A DNA stretch of 64,000 nt from Rhodoplanes sp049284695 (lineage in GTDB: Bacteria > Pseudomonadota > Alphaproteobacteria > Rhizobiales > Xanthobacteraceae): NCBI GenBank assembly GCA_049284695.1, contig JBAPYK010000175.1:6852-70851 (forward strand), read 5' to 3'. The translations under genes and the position numbers were made by a program. Below are positions 1 through 8,581 of this stretch, in pieces; position 1 is the stretch's first letter, and every line of letters begins with the position of its first letter. The notes under the pieces were generated by a model. The model saw only the letters and a list, made by a program, of their open reading frames with translations. It searched no databases and had not been told where the DNA came from.

Positions 1-1478
1 TATTGGTTCATCAGCGCGACTAGCACGGTTGGCGCCATCGTCTCGGCGAACGATGAAAAGCCGGCGATGTCGGAAAAGAACACGGTGACGTTGCGCATCT
101 CGCCGCCGAGCACGGGCAGCTTCCTCGACGCCAGCATCGTCTCGATAACTTGCGGTGCGAGGTAGAGCCCGAAAGTCTGGCGCAGAAAACGTTCCTCCTT
201 GTCCGCGACGACGAAGCGGTAGCCGATCGTCGCCGCCAGCGCGGCGAGCCCGGCGAGAAACGGCTCGACGAGCGGCAGGACCAACGCCTGGGCGAAAGCG
301 ACCGTGGCGCCAGCGGTCCACGCTGCGGAAAGACCGAGGTAGAACAGCGTCGCGCCGAGTGGCGCAAGCGCGATCGCCGCGAGCGCCGTGAGGCCGGCAA
401 AGGCGATAGCGATCAGGCCGTCGGAAGTGCGACCGAGCTCGATAAGCGCCTCACGGCGGATCAGATTGTTTACGCCTGTCGCATGCACGTACACGCCGGA
501 AATCGAATTGCGGGTAAATTGCGCGGTCTCAGGCGGCATCGGCAGCGCGCAGCGCGGCGCGCGGGCGCCTTCGGACCCGGTCGCAAAACGTTTCGACGTA
601 ACCTTGCGGTCTTCGGTTTCGAGCAAGGTGCCGAACAGCACGACTTTGCCGTCGAACTGGCGGCGGAAGAACTCCTTGTCGCCCTTCTCGACGCAGGCGT
701 ACAGGTCAGCGAAGGAGTAAGTTGGAACTTCTTCGCCGCCGCCTTGGAAGTTAAGAGTCATGGTGCCGGGGGCGGCGCTCGGGGGGCGGTAGCCGGCGAG
801 CGTCATCGTACCGTCGGGCGAGACCTCGGGCGCGACGCCGAGCGCGCGAGCGGCCAATTCCACGGACATCGAGGGGATCAGTTTGTCTTCGATCGGAAAG
901 GCAAGAGGCAATTTTCGAATGACATAATCAGGATCGCTGTAGGTGTTGAGTGCGCGGATGTTGCGGTCATGCCCGACGGCGATCCGTTGTCCGGGCGAAG
1001 GGCGGATCGGTTGATCCTGTTGCAGGACCTCGCCGAGCACCACCTTGTCAGCGCGGGCGCCGAGGGCGAGCGCGCGCAAGAAATCACGGTCGAAGCCGCG
1101 GATGCGCGCACCCAGCATCTCGTCGCCGAACGGTATTTCGGACTGTTCGATCAGGGTCGGGAAGATGATGTCGAATCCGACCACCTTCGCGCCGCCCTCG
1201 ATGATCGCCGACAAAACCCGGCCAATTTCCCGCGTCCAAGTGAGGATCGGCGAGCCCTTGAAGGGCGGGGTGCCGAAGCTTTCGTCGTCGATGACCACCA
1301 CGACGACCGGCGCCGCAGCGCGGTCGTGGCGCTGGCCGAACACCTGCCAGCGCAATGCCGTGAGCACGTCGATGGAGAGGCCGTGAGCGATATCGAGCGC
1401 CGGCGATGCGAACAACAGGCCAGACACCACCGCGAAGACAAGCGCTGCAAGCGCGTCGCGCTTGCGCATGCGGCCCAT
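1..1478 (-). CDS. CHASE2-domain adenylate/guanylate cyclase, C-terminus beyond the window
   Basis: This class III nucleotide cyclase would make cAMP or cGMP from the triphosphate at the inner membrane. The frame is open from ATG 1478 to the window edge, about 492 codons. The N-terminus has one hydrophobic segment, then a CHASE2-type extracytoplasmic sensor region. A hydrophobic segment lies near residues 395-410, followed by the usual linker FGLYLAPQVIETML. The catalytic domain begins around residue 460 with NVTVFFSDIAGFSSFAE, which contains the first metal-binding aspartate motif. The rest of the catalytic domain is not visible, so substrate choice cannot be judged. It starts 32 bp after the FecR-like gene 1511-2188 and is probably co-transcribed with it. 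No strong ribosome binding site precedes the ATG, so the start is moderately sure. Confidence 0.85.
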   Translation of the reverse strand, partial: MGRMRKRDALAALVFAVVSGLLFASPALDIAHGLSIDVLTALRWQVFGQRHDRAAAPVVVVVIDDESFGTPPFKGSPILTWTREIGRVLSAIIEGGAKVVGFDIIFPTLIEQSEIPFGDEMLGARIRGFDRDFLRALALGARADKVVLGEVLQQDQPIRPSPGQRIAVGHDRNIRALNTYSDPDYVIRKLPLAFPIEDKLIPSMSVELAARALGVAPEVSPDGTMTLAGYRPPSAAPGTMTLNFQGGGEEVPTYSFADLYACVEKGDKEFFRRQFDGKVVLFGTLLETEDRKVTSKRFATGSEGARAPRCALPMPPETAQFTRNSISGVYVHATGVNNLIRREALIELGRTSDGLIAIAFAGLTALAAIALAPLGATLFYLGLSAAWTAGATVAFAQALVLPLVEPFLAGLAALAATIGYRFVVADKEERFLRQTFGLYLAPQVIETMLASRKLPVLGGEMRNVTVFFSDIAGFSSFAETMAPTVLVALMNQ

Positions 1479-1510
1479 ACGCAAGAGGGCTTGGCGACGA
1501 GACAACGGTG

Positions 1511-2188
1511 CTATTCGAAGCGCAGCAGCCGGCCGACGACCGGCGTTGCGCCGAGCTTGGCCGCAGGATCGACTTTGAAGACGATCTCGTGTCCGCCGAA
1601 GCTTGCGGCATAGACGCCGCCCGGCGCCAGCGCTTTTTCGGTCTTCGCGAAATCGTAGAACCTGCCGCGCAGGAGGGACTTGTCGCGCACCGTCACGTCG
1701 TGGCGCTCGCCCGGCTTGTCGAGGCGCTCGATCACTAGCTTGCCGCGGCCATTGACCTCGACGATCGGCGAAAGGCCATAGATCGTGACCCGCGCCGGCG
1801 TGATCGCTTGTTGCGCGGGCGTCATGTTGCGAAAGACCGCAGCGGCACTGTCGCGCGCCTCTTGACTGGTCAAGCGCTGGTTGGCGCCGTCGCAGTCGAC
1901 CTTGGCGCGGTCCACCTTGCCCAAATGGACCAGGCTTTGCTCGGCGCCGACGACCACGGTGCCGCCGGTGATCGTTTCACGCCAGCACGATTTCATGTAT
2001 CCGAGCACGATCGTGTCCTTCGGCCCGAGCTTGATCACCTTTCCAGGCGTGACATAGTCCATGAACTCGATGCCGGCGGGTTTGCCTTTCACCTCCTCGA
2101 CCACCGCGACCGGCGCCTGAGCCAAGACCGGCGCCGTCAAGCCGAATAACCCCGCGACGGCGGAGGCCGCCAGCAGAATGCTTCGCAT
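1511..2188 (-). CDS. secreted FecR-like protein paired with CHASE2 cyclase
   Basis: The product is 225 residues and has a clear signal peptide (MRSILLAASAVAGLFGLTAP, then cleavage near VLAQA). The mature part is beta-rich with a motif GTVVVGAEQSLVHLG, resembling the FecR-type beta module often encoded beside CHASE2 cyclases. The family assignment is inferred from this pattern and from position, not from a search. ATG 2188 is preceded by TAAGGA, which favours it over upstream in-frame codons. A shortened paralog lies at 26948-27349, sharing about the first 110 residues. The product is likely periplasmic and may present a ligand or protein signal to the CHASE2 sensor encoded downstream. A short palindrome of AAAACG and CGTTTT arms lies in the leader. 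Confidence 0.8.
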   Translation of the reverse strand: MRSILLAASAVAGLFGLTAPVLAQAPVAVVEEVKGKPAGIEFMDYVTPGKVIKLGPKDTIVLGYMKSCWRETITGGTVVVGAEQSLVHLGKVDRAKVDCDGANQRLTSQEARDSAAAVFRNMTPAQQAITPARVTIYGLSPIVEVNGRGKLVIERLDKPGERHDVTVRDKSLLRGRFYDFAKTEKALAPGGVYAASFGGHEIVFKVDPAAKLGATPVVGRLLRFE

Positions 2189-2203
2189 CGCGCGATCCTT
2201 AAT

Positions 2204-2217
2204 AAAACGAGCGTTTT
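2204..2217. promoter_or_regulatory. small palindrome in the leader of the FecR-like gene
   Basis: The arms AAAACG and CGTTTT are separated by two bases, ending 16 bp upstream of the start codon at 2188 and inside an AT-rich patch. It could be an operator or simply chance. Confidence 0.2.
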
Positions 2218-2879
2218 GAGCTTCTAATAACACAACGAGATTGATACGCTTTTTCTGACCTGGCTGGAAGCCTGGATACGAGCGACGCGTGGGTCCCACC
2301 CTTCCTGGCCGTCCGAGCGATGCTCGTAATCAAATCTCGCTATCTCCAGCATTCGGACGCTCTCCTCCCTTCGGCCATATTGGAACGCCGGCAGGGCTGC
2401 AGCTCAACGTGAGGCCGCCGCCTTCTCTTGTGGGGCTATCGGTCGGACGAACGGGCCTTGGCCAAGGCGCGCGAGGCGATGCTGTCATCGAACGGTGTGC
2501 GATCTTTTGGATGATTGGCGACTTAGTTTACCCGGACCGGGGCGGCATTCGATCAGTGTGGCGCGGCAACATGGCAGCCAGTGCGGTAAGCAGGACAATT
2601 GCCGAAGAGCGTGGCGCTTGCCCGCTGCTGTGCCGGCGAGGGCGCCGGCGCAAAGTGAGCGCATATTGGGAAATTGATTTCAAAATCGCCTTCAAGAAGC
2701 TGGTCGGCTACGCTCCACACGCGAAATTCAGCAGACCACATTTGAATTTGACCGAAAAATCTGGATGAATGTTGCTCCAGGCTGGAGGAGGCGATGGCAG
2801 AAAATTTCGCGGCAAAGCACGCCCCCTGTAGGGCTGCGTTGTCACCTTCACACCGATCCGTTGCAAGCGTGGAGTGAAA
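2218..2879. other. intergenic stretch, no gene seen
   Basis: This is the divergent gap between the FecR-like gene and the UbiB-type kinase. Open frames exist on both strands, but none has a good ribosome binding site, recognisable composition or family pattern. The GGAG just before 2880 belongs to the kinase gene. Confidence 0.5.
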
Positions 2880-4769
2880 ATGAACTTCCCTCGCGCATTA
2901 GCCTTGCTGTTCCAACGATCGGCGCAAGAGAGGCAAACGACGGCCTTTTCAAGCATAGTCCGCCCGATGCCGCGCAGAAAAATTTATCACGCGGTCGACA
3001 GCGCCGCTGTCAGCCTCCCGAGGGCACGCCCCCCTGTTACATTTAAATCCGGAATCATCAGTCCGATCGGCAGATTGTCTATTTGGCTGTGGATCCTATT
3101 ACGATTCTATGCGGGCAATCTGGTGGATGTCGTGGCGCGGCGCGATAGCGACAAGCGGCGCGCTGCTCGCCTGCGCCGCTTGTTCGAAAGTGGCGGCCCA
3201 ACCTTCGCCAAGCTTGGGCAGCAGCTATCGATGCGCGTCGACATGCTGCCCTATGCCTATTGCGCCGAGCTCGCCAAGATGCTGGATCGGGCGGCGCCCA
3301 TTCGGACCGAGCAAGCGATCGAAATCATCGAGCGCAATCTTGGACGGCGGATCGAGGATGTGTTCGATGCGTTCGACCCGACTCCGATCGGCTCCGCGTC
3401 GCTCGCCTGCGTCTATCAAGCTCAATTGAAGACCGGCGAACGGGTGGCCGTGAAAGTCCGGCGACCGGGGATTGGACCGCTCATCGCCGCTGACTTGCGC
3501 GCGGCAAACTGGTTGATGATGGTGGCGGAGACGCTCACCATCATACCGCCGGGCCCTCCGCGGCGGTTCCGGGAGGACTTCGAGACCATCCTTTTTAACG
3601 AAATGAACTTCCGCGCTGAAGCTCGCTATACCGACATATTTCGCAGACGCGCGGCCAAGCGCAAGAAAGACGTTACCGCGCCGCGGGTCTATTTCAAGTA
3701 CTGCACCGAAGAAGTGATGGTGAGCGAATTCGTATCAGGCGTGTGGATGTGGGAAGTCCTGGCAGCGGTCGACAGCAACGACCGGCAGTTCTTGGCAAGG
3801 CTGCGCAGCCAGGGAATCGAGCCGAAGGCGCTGGCAAGCAGAATTGTCAGGATCATGAACCGAGAGGTGCAGGAGGAGCTTTTTTTCCATGCCGACCCGC
3901 ACCCGGCCAACCTTATAATCATGCCCGACAATAAGATTTGCTTCATCGACTTTGGCGCTATCGGACGGTTTTCGACGCAAACACGCAAGCTACTACGTGA
4001 ATTGGCGTACCATACCGGTAACGGAGACATCGGGAGGATCGTCAACACGTCGCTGAGCTTCCTTGGGCCTCTTCCGCCCATGGACGTCGAGCGGGTGCGT
4101 TACGAACTGGATAAAATCTACGCCGATGCGGTCTATGCGATTAACAGCGAAGACGCCGAGTGGTGGGAGAAAACCTCGGCGCAGGGTTGGCTTCGCTTTC
4201 TCGAAGTTGCGCGGCAATTCTCGCTGCCGGCGAGTTTCGAGTCGCTATTGTTCTTCAGAACAACGTTTGCTTACGACACCATTGTCCATCGTTTGAATAA
4301 TAAAATCGATATCGTGAAGGAAACGAAAGCCTACCAGCTCGAACGCGCCAAGGAGGCGCGCAAACGCATGAGAGATGCTTTTAAGAGCCGTCTTCGAGGG
4401 CCCACCGATATGGATTATCTGCAGATGGAGGAAACCAGCGACATGCTCACGCTGCTGTTTTTCCAACTGCAGCGAAATATCGAAAATCCGATCATCCACT
4501 TCAGGAACATTGTCGGAAAGATCGCTTATATAGCCTCCCTGTTTCTGAAGCTTGGATTCCTGGTCGGCATAGCAAGTCTCATCGGCCTTGTCGCCAACGC
4601 CGTTTCAAGAAACTGGTTCGGTCAGGAGATCGACTGGTCATCGATTTTCGAAAGGGCGACCACGTTCGGTTGGGTTCAGCTAGGCCTGATCGCGGTCGGC
4701 CTAATCGTCATCCGCAGGATTGTGATCCGTTTGGGCCTGCCGGATACCAGGCTCAATTCCGATCGATGA
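2880..4769 (+). CDS. ABC1/AarF/UbiB-family atypical kinase
   Basis: The 629-residue protein is of the UbiB/AarF (ABC1) protein-kinase-like family, whose members support ubiquinone or other isoprenoid-lipid metabolism at membranes. Visible motifs are the KxGQ signature (TFAKLGQQLSMR), the unusual Ala-rich loop (GSASLACVYQA), the VAVKV lysine strand, the catalytic loop FFHADPHPANL and the metal-binding FIDFG. Two hydrophobic segments end the protein (IASLFLKLGFLVGIASLIGL and WVQLGLIAVGLIVI). ATG 2880 is chosen because GGAG sits five bases upstream; an in-frame GTG lies at 2874. It stands alone on the plus strand next to a methyltransferase and an FAD hydroxylase. Such proteins often accompany quinone or lipid biosynthesis, so it may belong to the neighbouring metabolite locus, but its role here is unknown. 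Confidence 0.85.
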   Translation: MNFPRALALLFQRSAQERQTTAFSSIVRPMPRRKIYHAVDSAAVSLPRARPPVTFKSGIISPIGRLSIWLWILLRFYAGNLVDVVARRDSDKRRAARLRRLFESGGPTFAKLGQQLSMRVDMLPYAYCAELAKMLDRAAPIRTEQAIEIIERNLGRRIEDVFDAFDPTPIGSASLACVYQAQLKTGERVAVKVRRPGIGPLIAADLRAANWLMMVAETLTIIPPGPPRRFREDFETILFNEMNFRAEARYTDIFRRRAAKRKKDVTAPRVYFKYCTEEVMVSEFVSGVWMWEVLAAVDSNDRQFLARLRSQGIEPKALASRIVRIMNREVQEELFFHADPHPANLIIMPDNKICFIDFGAIGRFSTQTRKLLRELAYHTGNGDIGRIVNTSLSFLGPLPPMDVERVRYELDKIYADAVYAINSEDAEWWEKTSAQGWLRFLEVARQFSLPASFESLLFFRTTFAYDTIVHRLNNKIDIVKETKAYQLERAKEARKRMRDAFKSRLRGPTDMDYLQMEETSDMLTLLFFQLQRNIENPIIHFRNIVGKIAYIASLFLKLGFLVGIASLIGLVANAVSRNWFGQEIDWSSIFERATTFGWVQLGLIAVGLIVIRRIVIRLGLPDTRLNSDR

Positions 4770-4831
4770 ACCGATGAGGTCATTGCGACGGGCGACGATC
4801 CCATACGTTTAAGCGCCGCCCAGGATGCATG

Positions 4832-5608
4832 TCACGGCTTTTGCGCCGACGTGAGCAGATAATACCGGACGCCGAAATTAAACAGCGAGCTAAAAAGGAT
4901 TGTGAATAAGGAAGCACGAACATAGGTTGCCAGATCCATGCGGCCGGCTTGGCGCTCCTGATGCGGCCAGGCGCGCACATGGCGGATGAAGCTCTTCCAG
5001 CACTCTTCGGTGGCGTCGATAACCCGCACGTTCTCGAAGCCGGCCCCCGCGAGATGGTCGGCGATCTCACCCGGGCTCTGGAGCGCGTTGGCCGGCACCT
5101 TTCTTTGCCACGATCTCGGCCCCAGAATATCCGCGGTGACGAGGCAGCCTCCTGGCTTAAGCACCCGGAATGCCTCACGATAGAAGCTATCACGCGTGTC
5201 GAAGTGAAAGGCCGCTTCTACGCAAATGATGTTGTCGAAAGAGCTGCTTGGGAACTCGAGCTGCGTCGCGTCCCTGAGAAGAAAAGTACATCCCGGCGCG
5301 AGTTCCGAAGCCCTCTTGAGCTGTTTCTCCGAGATGTTTATGGCGACAATATCGGAAGGTTGGTAGTGGCGCAGCAAATGACGCGTGGATGCGCCGCGGC
5401 CGCAGGCGACGTCCAGGATGCGGCCATTTTTGTCCGGGATCATTGAAAGCAGCTTGCCGATCAGATTCTCGCACGCCTCCGCCTGATTCTTGGTCTCTGC
5501 GGTCCAATAGCCGTAATTCATGTAGTCGCTGTGCCCGTAGTATTCCGCTACCAGGGGGTGCCACTTGCCATCGTAGAAATCGAGGATCTGTTGTCGGTTA
5601 TTTTTCAT
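4832..5608 (-). CDS. class I SAM-dependent methyltransferase
   Basis: The 258-residue protein is a Rossmann-fold methyltransferase of the small-molecule (type 11) kind. Motif I is ILDVACGRGAST near residue 60. It is followed by an acidic-strand region, DATQLEFPSSSFDNIICVEA and the post-motif FRVLKPGG. The N-terminus (FYDGKWHPLVAEYYGHSDYMNYGYW) resembles the tocopherol/sterol-type methyltransferases that act on lipid-like substrates. The start at 5608 has a GGGG element in front. The frame remains open upstream to 5893, but that stretch is low-complexity and looks non-coding. The last 25 residues include a hydrophobic segment, so weak membrane association is possible. It may methylate the polyketide or amine product of the locus to its right; this is inference. 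Confidence 0.8.
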   Translation of the reverse strand: MKNNRQQILDFYDGKWHPLVAEYYGHSDYMNYGYWTAETKNQAEACENLIGKLLSMIPDKNGRILDVACGRGASTRHLLRHYQPSDIVAINISEKQLKRASELAPGCTFLLRDATQLEFPSSSFDNIICVEAAFHFDTRDSFYREAFRVLKPGGCLVTADILGPRSWQRKVPANALQSPGEIADHLAGAGFENVRVIDATEECWKSFIRHVRAWPHQERQAGRMDLATYVRASLFTILFSSLFNFGVRYYLLTSAQKP

Positions 5609-6319
5609 GTATTCACGCCCCTGAGCCGGCGCTGCGCCCGCTCTTTGCGCACAAGCTTCACGGGCAAGCTGCCTCACCGGCGGCGCGGACTCAAGTGCGG
5701 ATGCAAGCCGCCCGCTATCGAAAACGTGACCTCCTCGCGTCGGGTGCGACGACGATGATTGCGATCGCGCGGACTGATCAAATCGGCTTGAACTGGTCGG
5801 CACACGCGTGGGGCATCGAAGCTTCGGCCACATTATCGGGCAGTCCTTAGCGAGCCCTCGCCATTGAGCGGCCCCATCCGGAGAGGTGGGCAACCCTCAA
5901 CGGGTGGCCGCGCGCAAGCGCACCGCCGCCACTACACACGGTGTTGATGCTTGGTTGTTTCCCCAGGGGGCCACCGCCCGCCGGGTCCAAACAAGCTGGC
6001 AGTTGTTTGTTCAGCCAGAGCAAGAACCTCTAGGCCTAATTTCTGCGCGTGTTCGATCCGACCCATCGTTCAAAACGGCCTGAGCAAGAGACCGAAAATT
6101 CCGAGAATGCTCGTTGCCGAACCCGCCGCTCGTGTTATAGACTTATCTTCAATCTATTCAGATGCGCGGAATATCGGGTGATCGGAGGACGCATCGGACG
6201 ACAGGGCGCGGTCCGCCTCGAAACGGTCGCCTCCTTTAGGCGAGACAGCCATTAGGACCGGGACACCTTAGTGAACCGCTCGCGCAACCTTCGTCACTAA
6301 ATGCGATAGGAGGGATGTC
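5609..6319. other. intergenic stretch, no gene seen
   Basis: This is the divergent gap between the methyltransferase and the first acidic mini-protein. No convincing coding frame was found. It presumably contains both promoters. The AGGAGG ribosome binding site for the next gene lies just before 6320. Confidence 0.5.
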
Positions 6320-6664
6320 ATGGACAAGCTCGTCAAACGCGTTACCGTTGTTCGGGGCAGCGGGGACCACCGCCAAGCAAACGTCGTCTACAGCAGTGAT
6401 GAAGACGATGATGAAGGTTCCGAGACGCCGCGTTTCACGAAGCTTGAAAAAAGCATCCGACATTTGCTGAAGGCGCAGGTGATTGCTGCCCAGGAAGCCT
6501 ATCAACGTCATGTCGAATCGGTCGAGAAAGGAGGGAACTCCTGGCTCGTGGAAGACCCGTTCAATATGATGAAGGCGCGCCGAAAAGCCATGAAGGAGGC
6601 ACGCAAAGCCGCACCCTTCAAGCTGATGAAATTCACGTCTGATGAAGATGAAGATGAAGACTAA
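6320..6664 (+). CDS. small protein with acidic clusters and polyacidic C-terminus
   Basis: The 114-residue protein has no signal peptide or membrane segment. ATG 6320 has a near-perfect AGGAGG six bases upstream, so translation should be strong. It contains an internal acidic run (SSDEDDDEGSE, about residues 29-39), a basic helical middle (LEKSIRHLLKAQVIAAQEAY and KARRKAMKEARKAAPFK) and an acidic tail (SDEDEDED). The product is therefore strongly segregated in charge. The next gene, 16 bp downstream, also ends in a run of aspartates, so the two are probably one operon and partners. I do not recognise a family with a known function. Possible roles are a scaffold, chaperone-like partner or carrier-associated protein for the neighbouring pathway; none can be shown from sequence. 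Confidence 0.75.
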   Translation: MDKLVKRVTVVRGSGDHRQANVVYSSDEDDDEGSETPRFTKLEKSIRHLLKAQVIAAQEAYQRHVESVEKGGNSWLVEDPFNMMKARRKAMKEARKAAPFKLMKFTSDEDEDED

Positions 6665-6680
6665 ACGAAGGAGATTGACA

Positions 6681-6962
6681 ATGGCAACTTCTGGAACGAC
6701 CGCGGCCGAACCAGAATCTAGCCAACAGGACGACATTGGCGCTTCTCAAATCGTCGTCGTCGATCTCGATGAGGCGCAGCCTTCCCGGCTTGTTAAACTG
6801 CTGCGCAAGGGTCGGGGAAAGCTGATGACGCGTGTCGAGCGAATCGTAGCCGACTTGAGCGAGGCTGGAACTATTAAATCGGGCGCCCAGCCGGTCGTGA
6901 TCGTGGTGCGCGAAGCCCCAACGCTATTTGGGTTTTTAAGTGACGACGACGACGACGATTGA
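6681..6962 (+). CDS. small protein with poly-Asp tail
   Basis: The 93-residue protein starts at ATG 6681 after AAGGAG. An in-frame upstream extension overlaps the previous gene and is unlikely. The middle has a strand IVVVDLDEAQ, then a basic segment (RLVKLLRKGRGKLMTRVERI) and a second strand PVVIVVREA, ending FGFLSDDDDDD. The layout suggests a small alpha/beta domain with an acidic tail. It follows the acidic protein at 6320-6664 by 16 bp and precedes the FAD hydroxylase. The shared tail type suggests a common binding partner or a common localisation. The family is not recognised with confidence. Confidence 0.75.
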   Translation: MATSGTTAAEPESSQQDDIGASQIVVVDLDEAQPSRLVKLLRKGRGKLMTRVERIVADLSEAGTIKSGAQPVVIVVREAPTLFGFLSDDDDDD

Positions 6963-7265
6963 GGGTATTCACAGCGATTCAGCCTGATCTCGCGGTTTTC
7001 GCTGCGTCCGCAGGACCTGCAATTATTGCGCGCGAGGTGTCGACTAGGCGCCTCGCGAGATGGGTGCATGGACGCTCGCCATGCGTCCCAGCGCTTTTAG
7101 ACCGGGGCTGTTTACTCCTTGGCCGGTTCCGCTCGAAAGCTGCGGAGGACCGACAGGTAGCGTAAGACGCGCGCATCTCACATTCTTCGAGATATCGACG
7201 ACCGTTGGCTTGCCTTGGCCGTGTGACTTGGCCGCCGGTGAGCGCGGCCCCGGACGGGAGCAGTG
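6963..7265. other. intergenic stretch, no gene seen
   Basis: This gap lies between the acidic mini-protein and the FAD hydroxylase, both on the plus strand. No coding frame or clear hairpin terminator was seen. GGGAG near 7255 serves the next gene. Confidence 0.45.
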
Positions 7266-8483
7266 ATGGCGACGGAAGAACTATCCGCCCGTTGTTGCGT
7301 GGTCGGCGGTGGGCCCTGCGGGCTCATGCTAGGCTTCCTGCTCGCGCGCGCCGGCATCGACGTCATCGTTCTCGAGAAACACGGCGACTTCTTGCGCGAT
7401 TTTCGCGGCGATACCATTCATCCCTCCACGATGGAGGTGATGTTCGAGCTCGGCCTGCTCGACGAATTCCTTAAACTGCCCCACCAGAGGGAAGACGTTA
7501 TCGTCGAACGTTTCGGCACCCGAAAATATGCCCTCGCGGACTTTCGTTTTCTGCCGACCCGGGCCAAATACCTTGCGCTGATGCCGCAGTGGCATTTTCT
7601 GAATTTTCTCGCCGAGCAGGGTCGAAATTATCCGTCGTTCCATTTGCGCATGTCGACCGAGGCAGTCGAGTTGCTCGAGGAGCAGGGCCGGGTGATCGGC
7701 GTTCGCGCCAACGGCCCAGACGGCAAGATCGAGATCCGTACCGATCTCACCGTGGGGTGCGACGGCCGCCATTCGACCGTGCGCGCTTGCTCCGGGCTGG
7801 CGGTCGAGGACCTCGGTGCGCCGATGGATGCGCTGTGGTTTTGGTTGCCGAAGCACGCCGACGATCCGATGAAGACCACCAGCAGCCTCGAAGCTGGCCG
7901 CAGCATGGTTTTGATGGACCGCGGTGACTATTGGCAGTGCGCTTTCATGATCCTGAAAGGGTCGATCGACGAGACGCGACGCGCTGGACTCCCGGAACTG
8001 CGGGCGGAAATTGCAGCGCTTTTTCCTCCTTTCGCGGACCGGGTCGATACCCTTGCGGACTGGGAGCAGATCAAACTCCTCAATGTCACGGTCAACCGGC
8101 TTAAGCGCTGGTATCGACCGGGGTTGCTCTGCATCGGCGATGCCGCCCACGCGATGTCGCCCTTATTGGGCGTCGGGCTCGGTCTCGCGGTCCAGGACGC
8201 GGTGGCGGCGGCGAACATCCTGTGGGGGCCGCTCGCGGCCGGAACCTTATGCGAGGCCGATCTCGCGCGCGTACAGAAACGGCGGGAATTTCCGACCCGT
8301 TTCACTCAGGGCATCCAGATGCTCCTGCATCGATCGTTCGACCGGGCTCTGCGCCAGGCCGAGAGCCGAGCGCTCGAGGCGCCTTTGTCGGTGCGGCTGT
8401 TGGCAGCTTTGCCGCTGCTCCGGCGCCTGCCGGCGCGGCTGGTCGGCATGGGGGTGCGCCCGGAGCATGTCCACGTCCCTTAG
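7266..8483 (+). CDS. FAD-dependent hydroxylase, PHBH/UbiH-like
   Basis: The 405-residue group A flavoprotein monooxygenase would use NAD(P)H and O2 to hydroxylate a small or lipid substrate in the cytoplasm. It shows all three family motifs: the N-terminal GxGxxG dinucleotide fold (CVVGGGPCGLMLGFLLARAG), the DG motif (VGCDGRHSTVRA) and the GD motif (LLCIGDAAHAMSPLLGVG). Length is normal for the family. ATG 7266 is chosen because GGGAG lies six bases upstream; GTG 7263 is also in frame. It converges on the GNAT gene ending at 8579. Its TAG stop lies at the edge of a palindromic repeat. It could decorate the polyketide product, but a general aromatic substrate is equally possible. Confidence 0.85.
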   Translation: MATEELSARCCVVGGGPCGLMLGFLLARAGIDVIVLEKHGDFLRDFRGDTIHPSTMEVMFELGLLDEFLKLPHQREDVIVERFGTRKYALADFRFLPTRAKYLALMPQWHFLNFLAEQGRNYPSFHLRMSTEAVELLEEQGRVIGVRANGPDGKIEIRTDLTVGCDGRHSTVRACSGLAVEDLGAPMDALWFWLPKHADDPMKTTSSLEAGRSMVLMDRGDYWQCAFMILKGSIDETRRAGLPELRAEIAALFPPFADRVDTLADWEQIKLLNVTVNRLKRWYRPGLLCIGDAAHAMSPLLGVGLGLAVQDAVAAANILWGPLAAGTLCEADLARVQKRREFPTRFTQGIQMLLHRSFDRALRQAESRALEAPLSVRLLAALPLLRRLPARLVGMGVRPEHVHVP

Positions 8484-8581
8484 AGCGAATTCCATTCCGG
8501 TGGAATCGGAATTCGCTCTTGTTTTCCTTTAGCCGCATTTTCTGCGGCGAACCGGTTCCCACTTCGCCGGAAAATGCTCTA
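8482..8581. repeat. Rhizobiales-type composite palindromic repeat, possible bidirectional terminator
   Basis: Two adjoining palindromic units lie between convergent genes. Unit one (8482-8519) has 12-bp arms starting AGAGCGAATTCC, with an inner ATTCC/GGAAT pair, and is followed by a T-rich stretch. Unit two (8532-8580) has GCCGCA/TGCGGC and CGGCGAA/TTCGCCG pairs and ends AAAATGCTCT. From memory both look like intergenic repeats common in Bradyrhizobium and relatives. The TAG stops of both flanking genes are formed at the outer edges (TAGAGC on each strand). Confidence 0.75.

Noticed and set aside
150..1613. Long plus-strand open frame opposite the cyclase
   Set aside because: The minus strand encodes a clear CHASE2 cyclase in a consistent frame; the plus frame is Arg/Asp/Glu-rich shadow with no family pattern.
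2289..2768. Plus-strand open frame in the intergenic region
   Set aside because: It has no ribosome binding site and no recognisable composition, and lies between two well-supported divergent genes.
5609..5893. N-terminal extension of the methyltransferase to 353 residues
   Set aside because: The added part is low-complexity with no family similarity, while ATG 5608 has a binding site and begins the conserved region.
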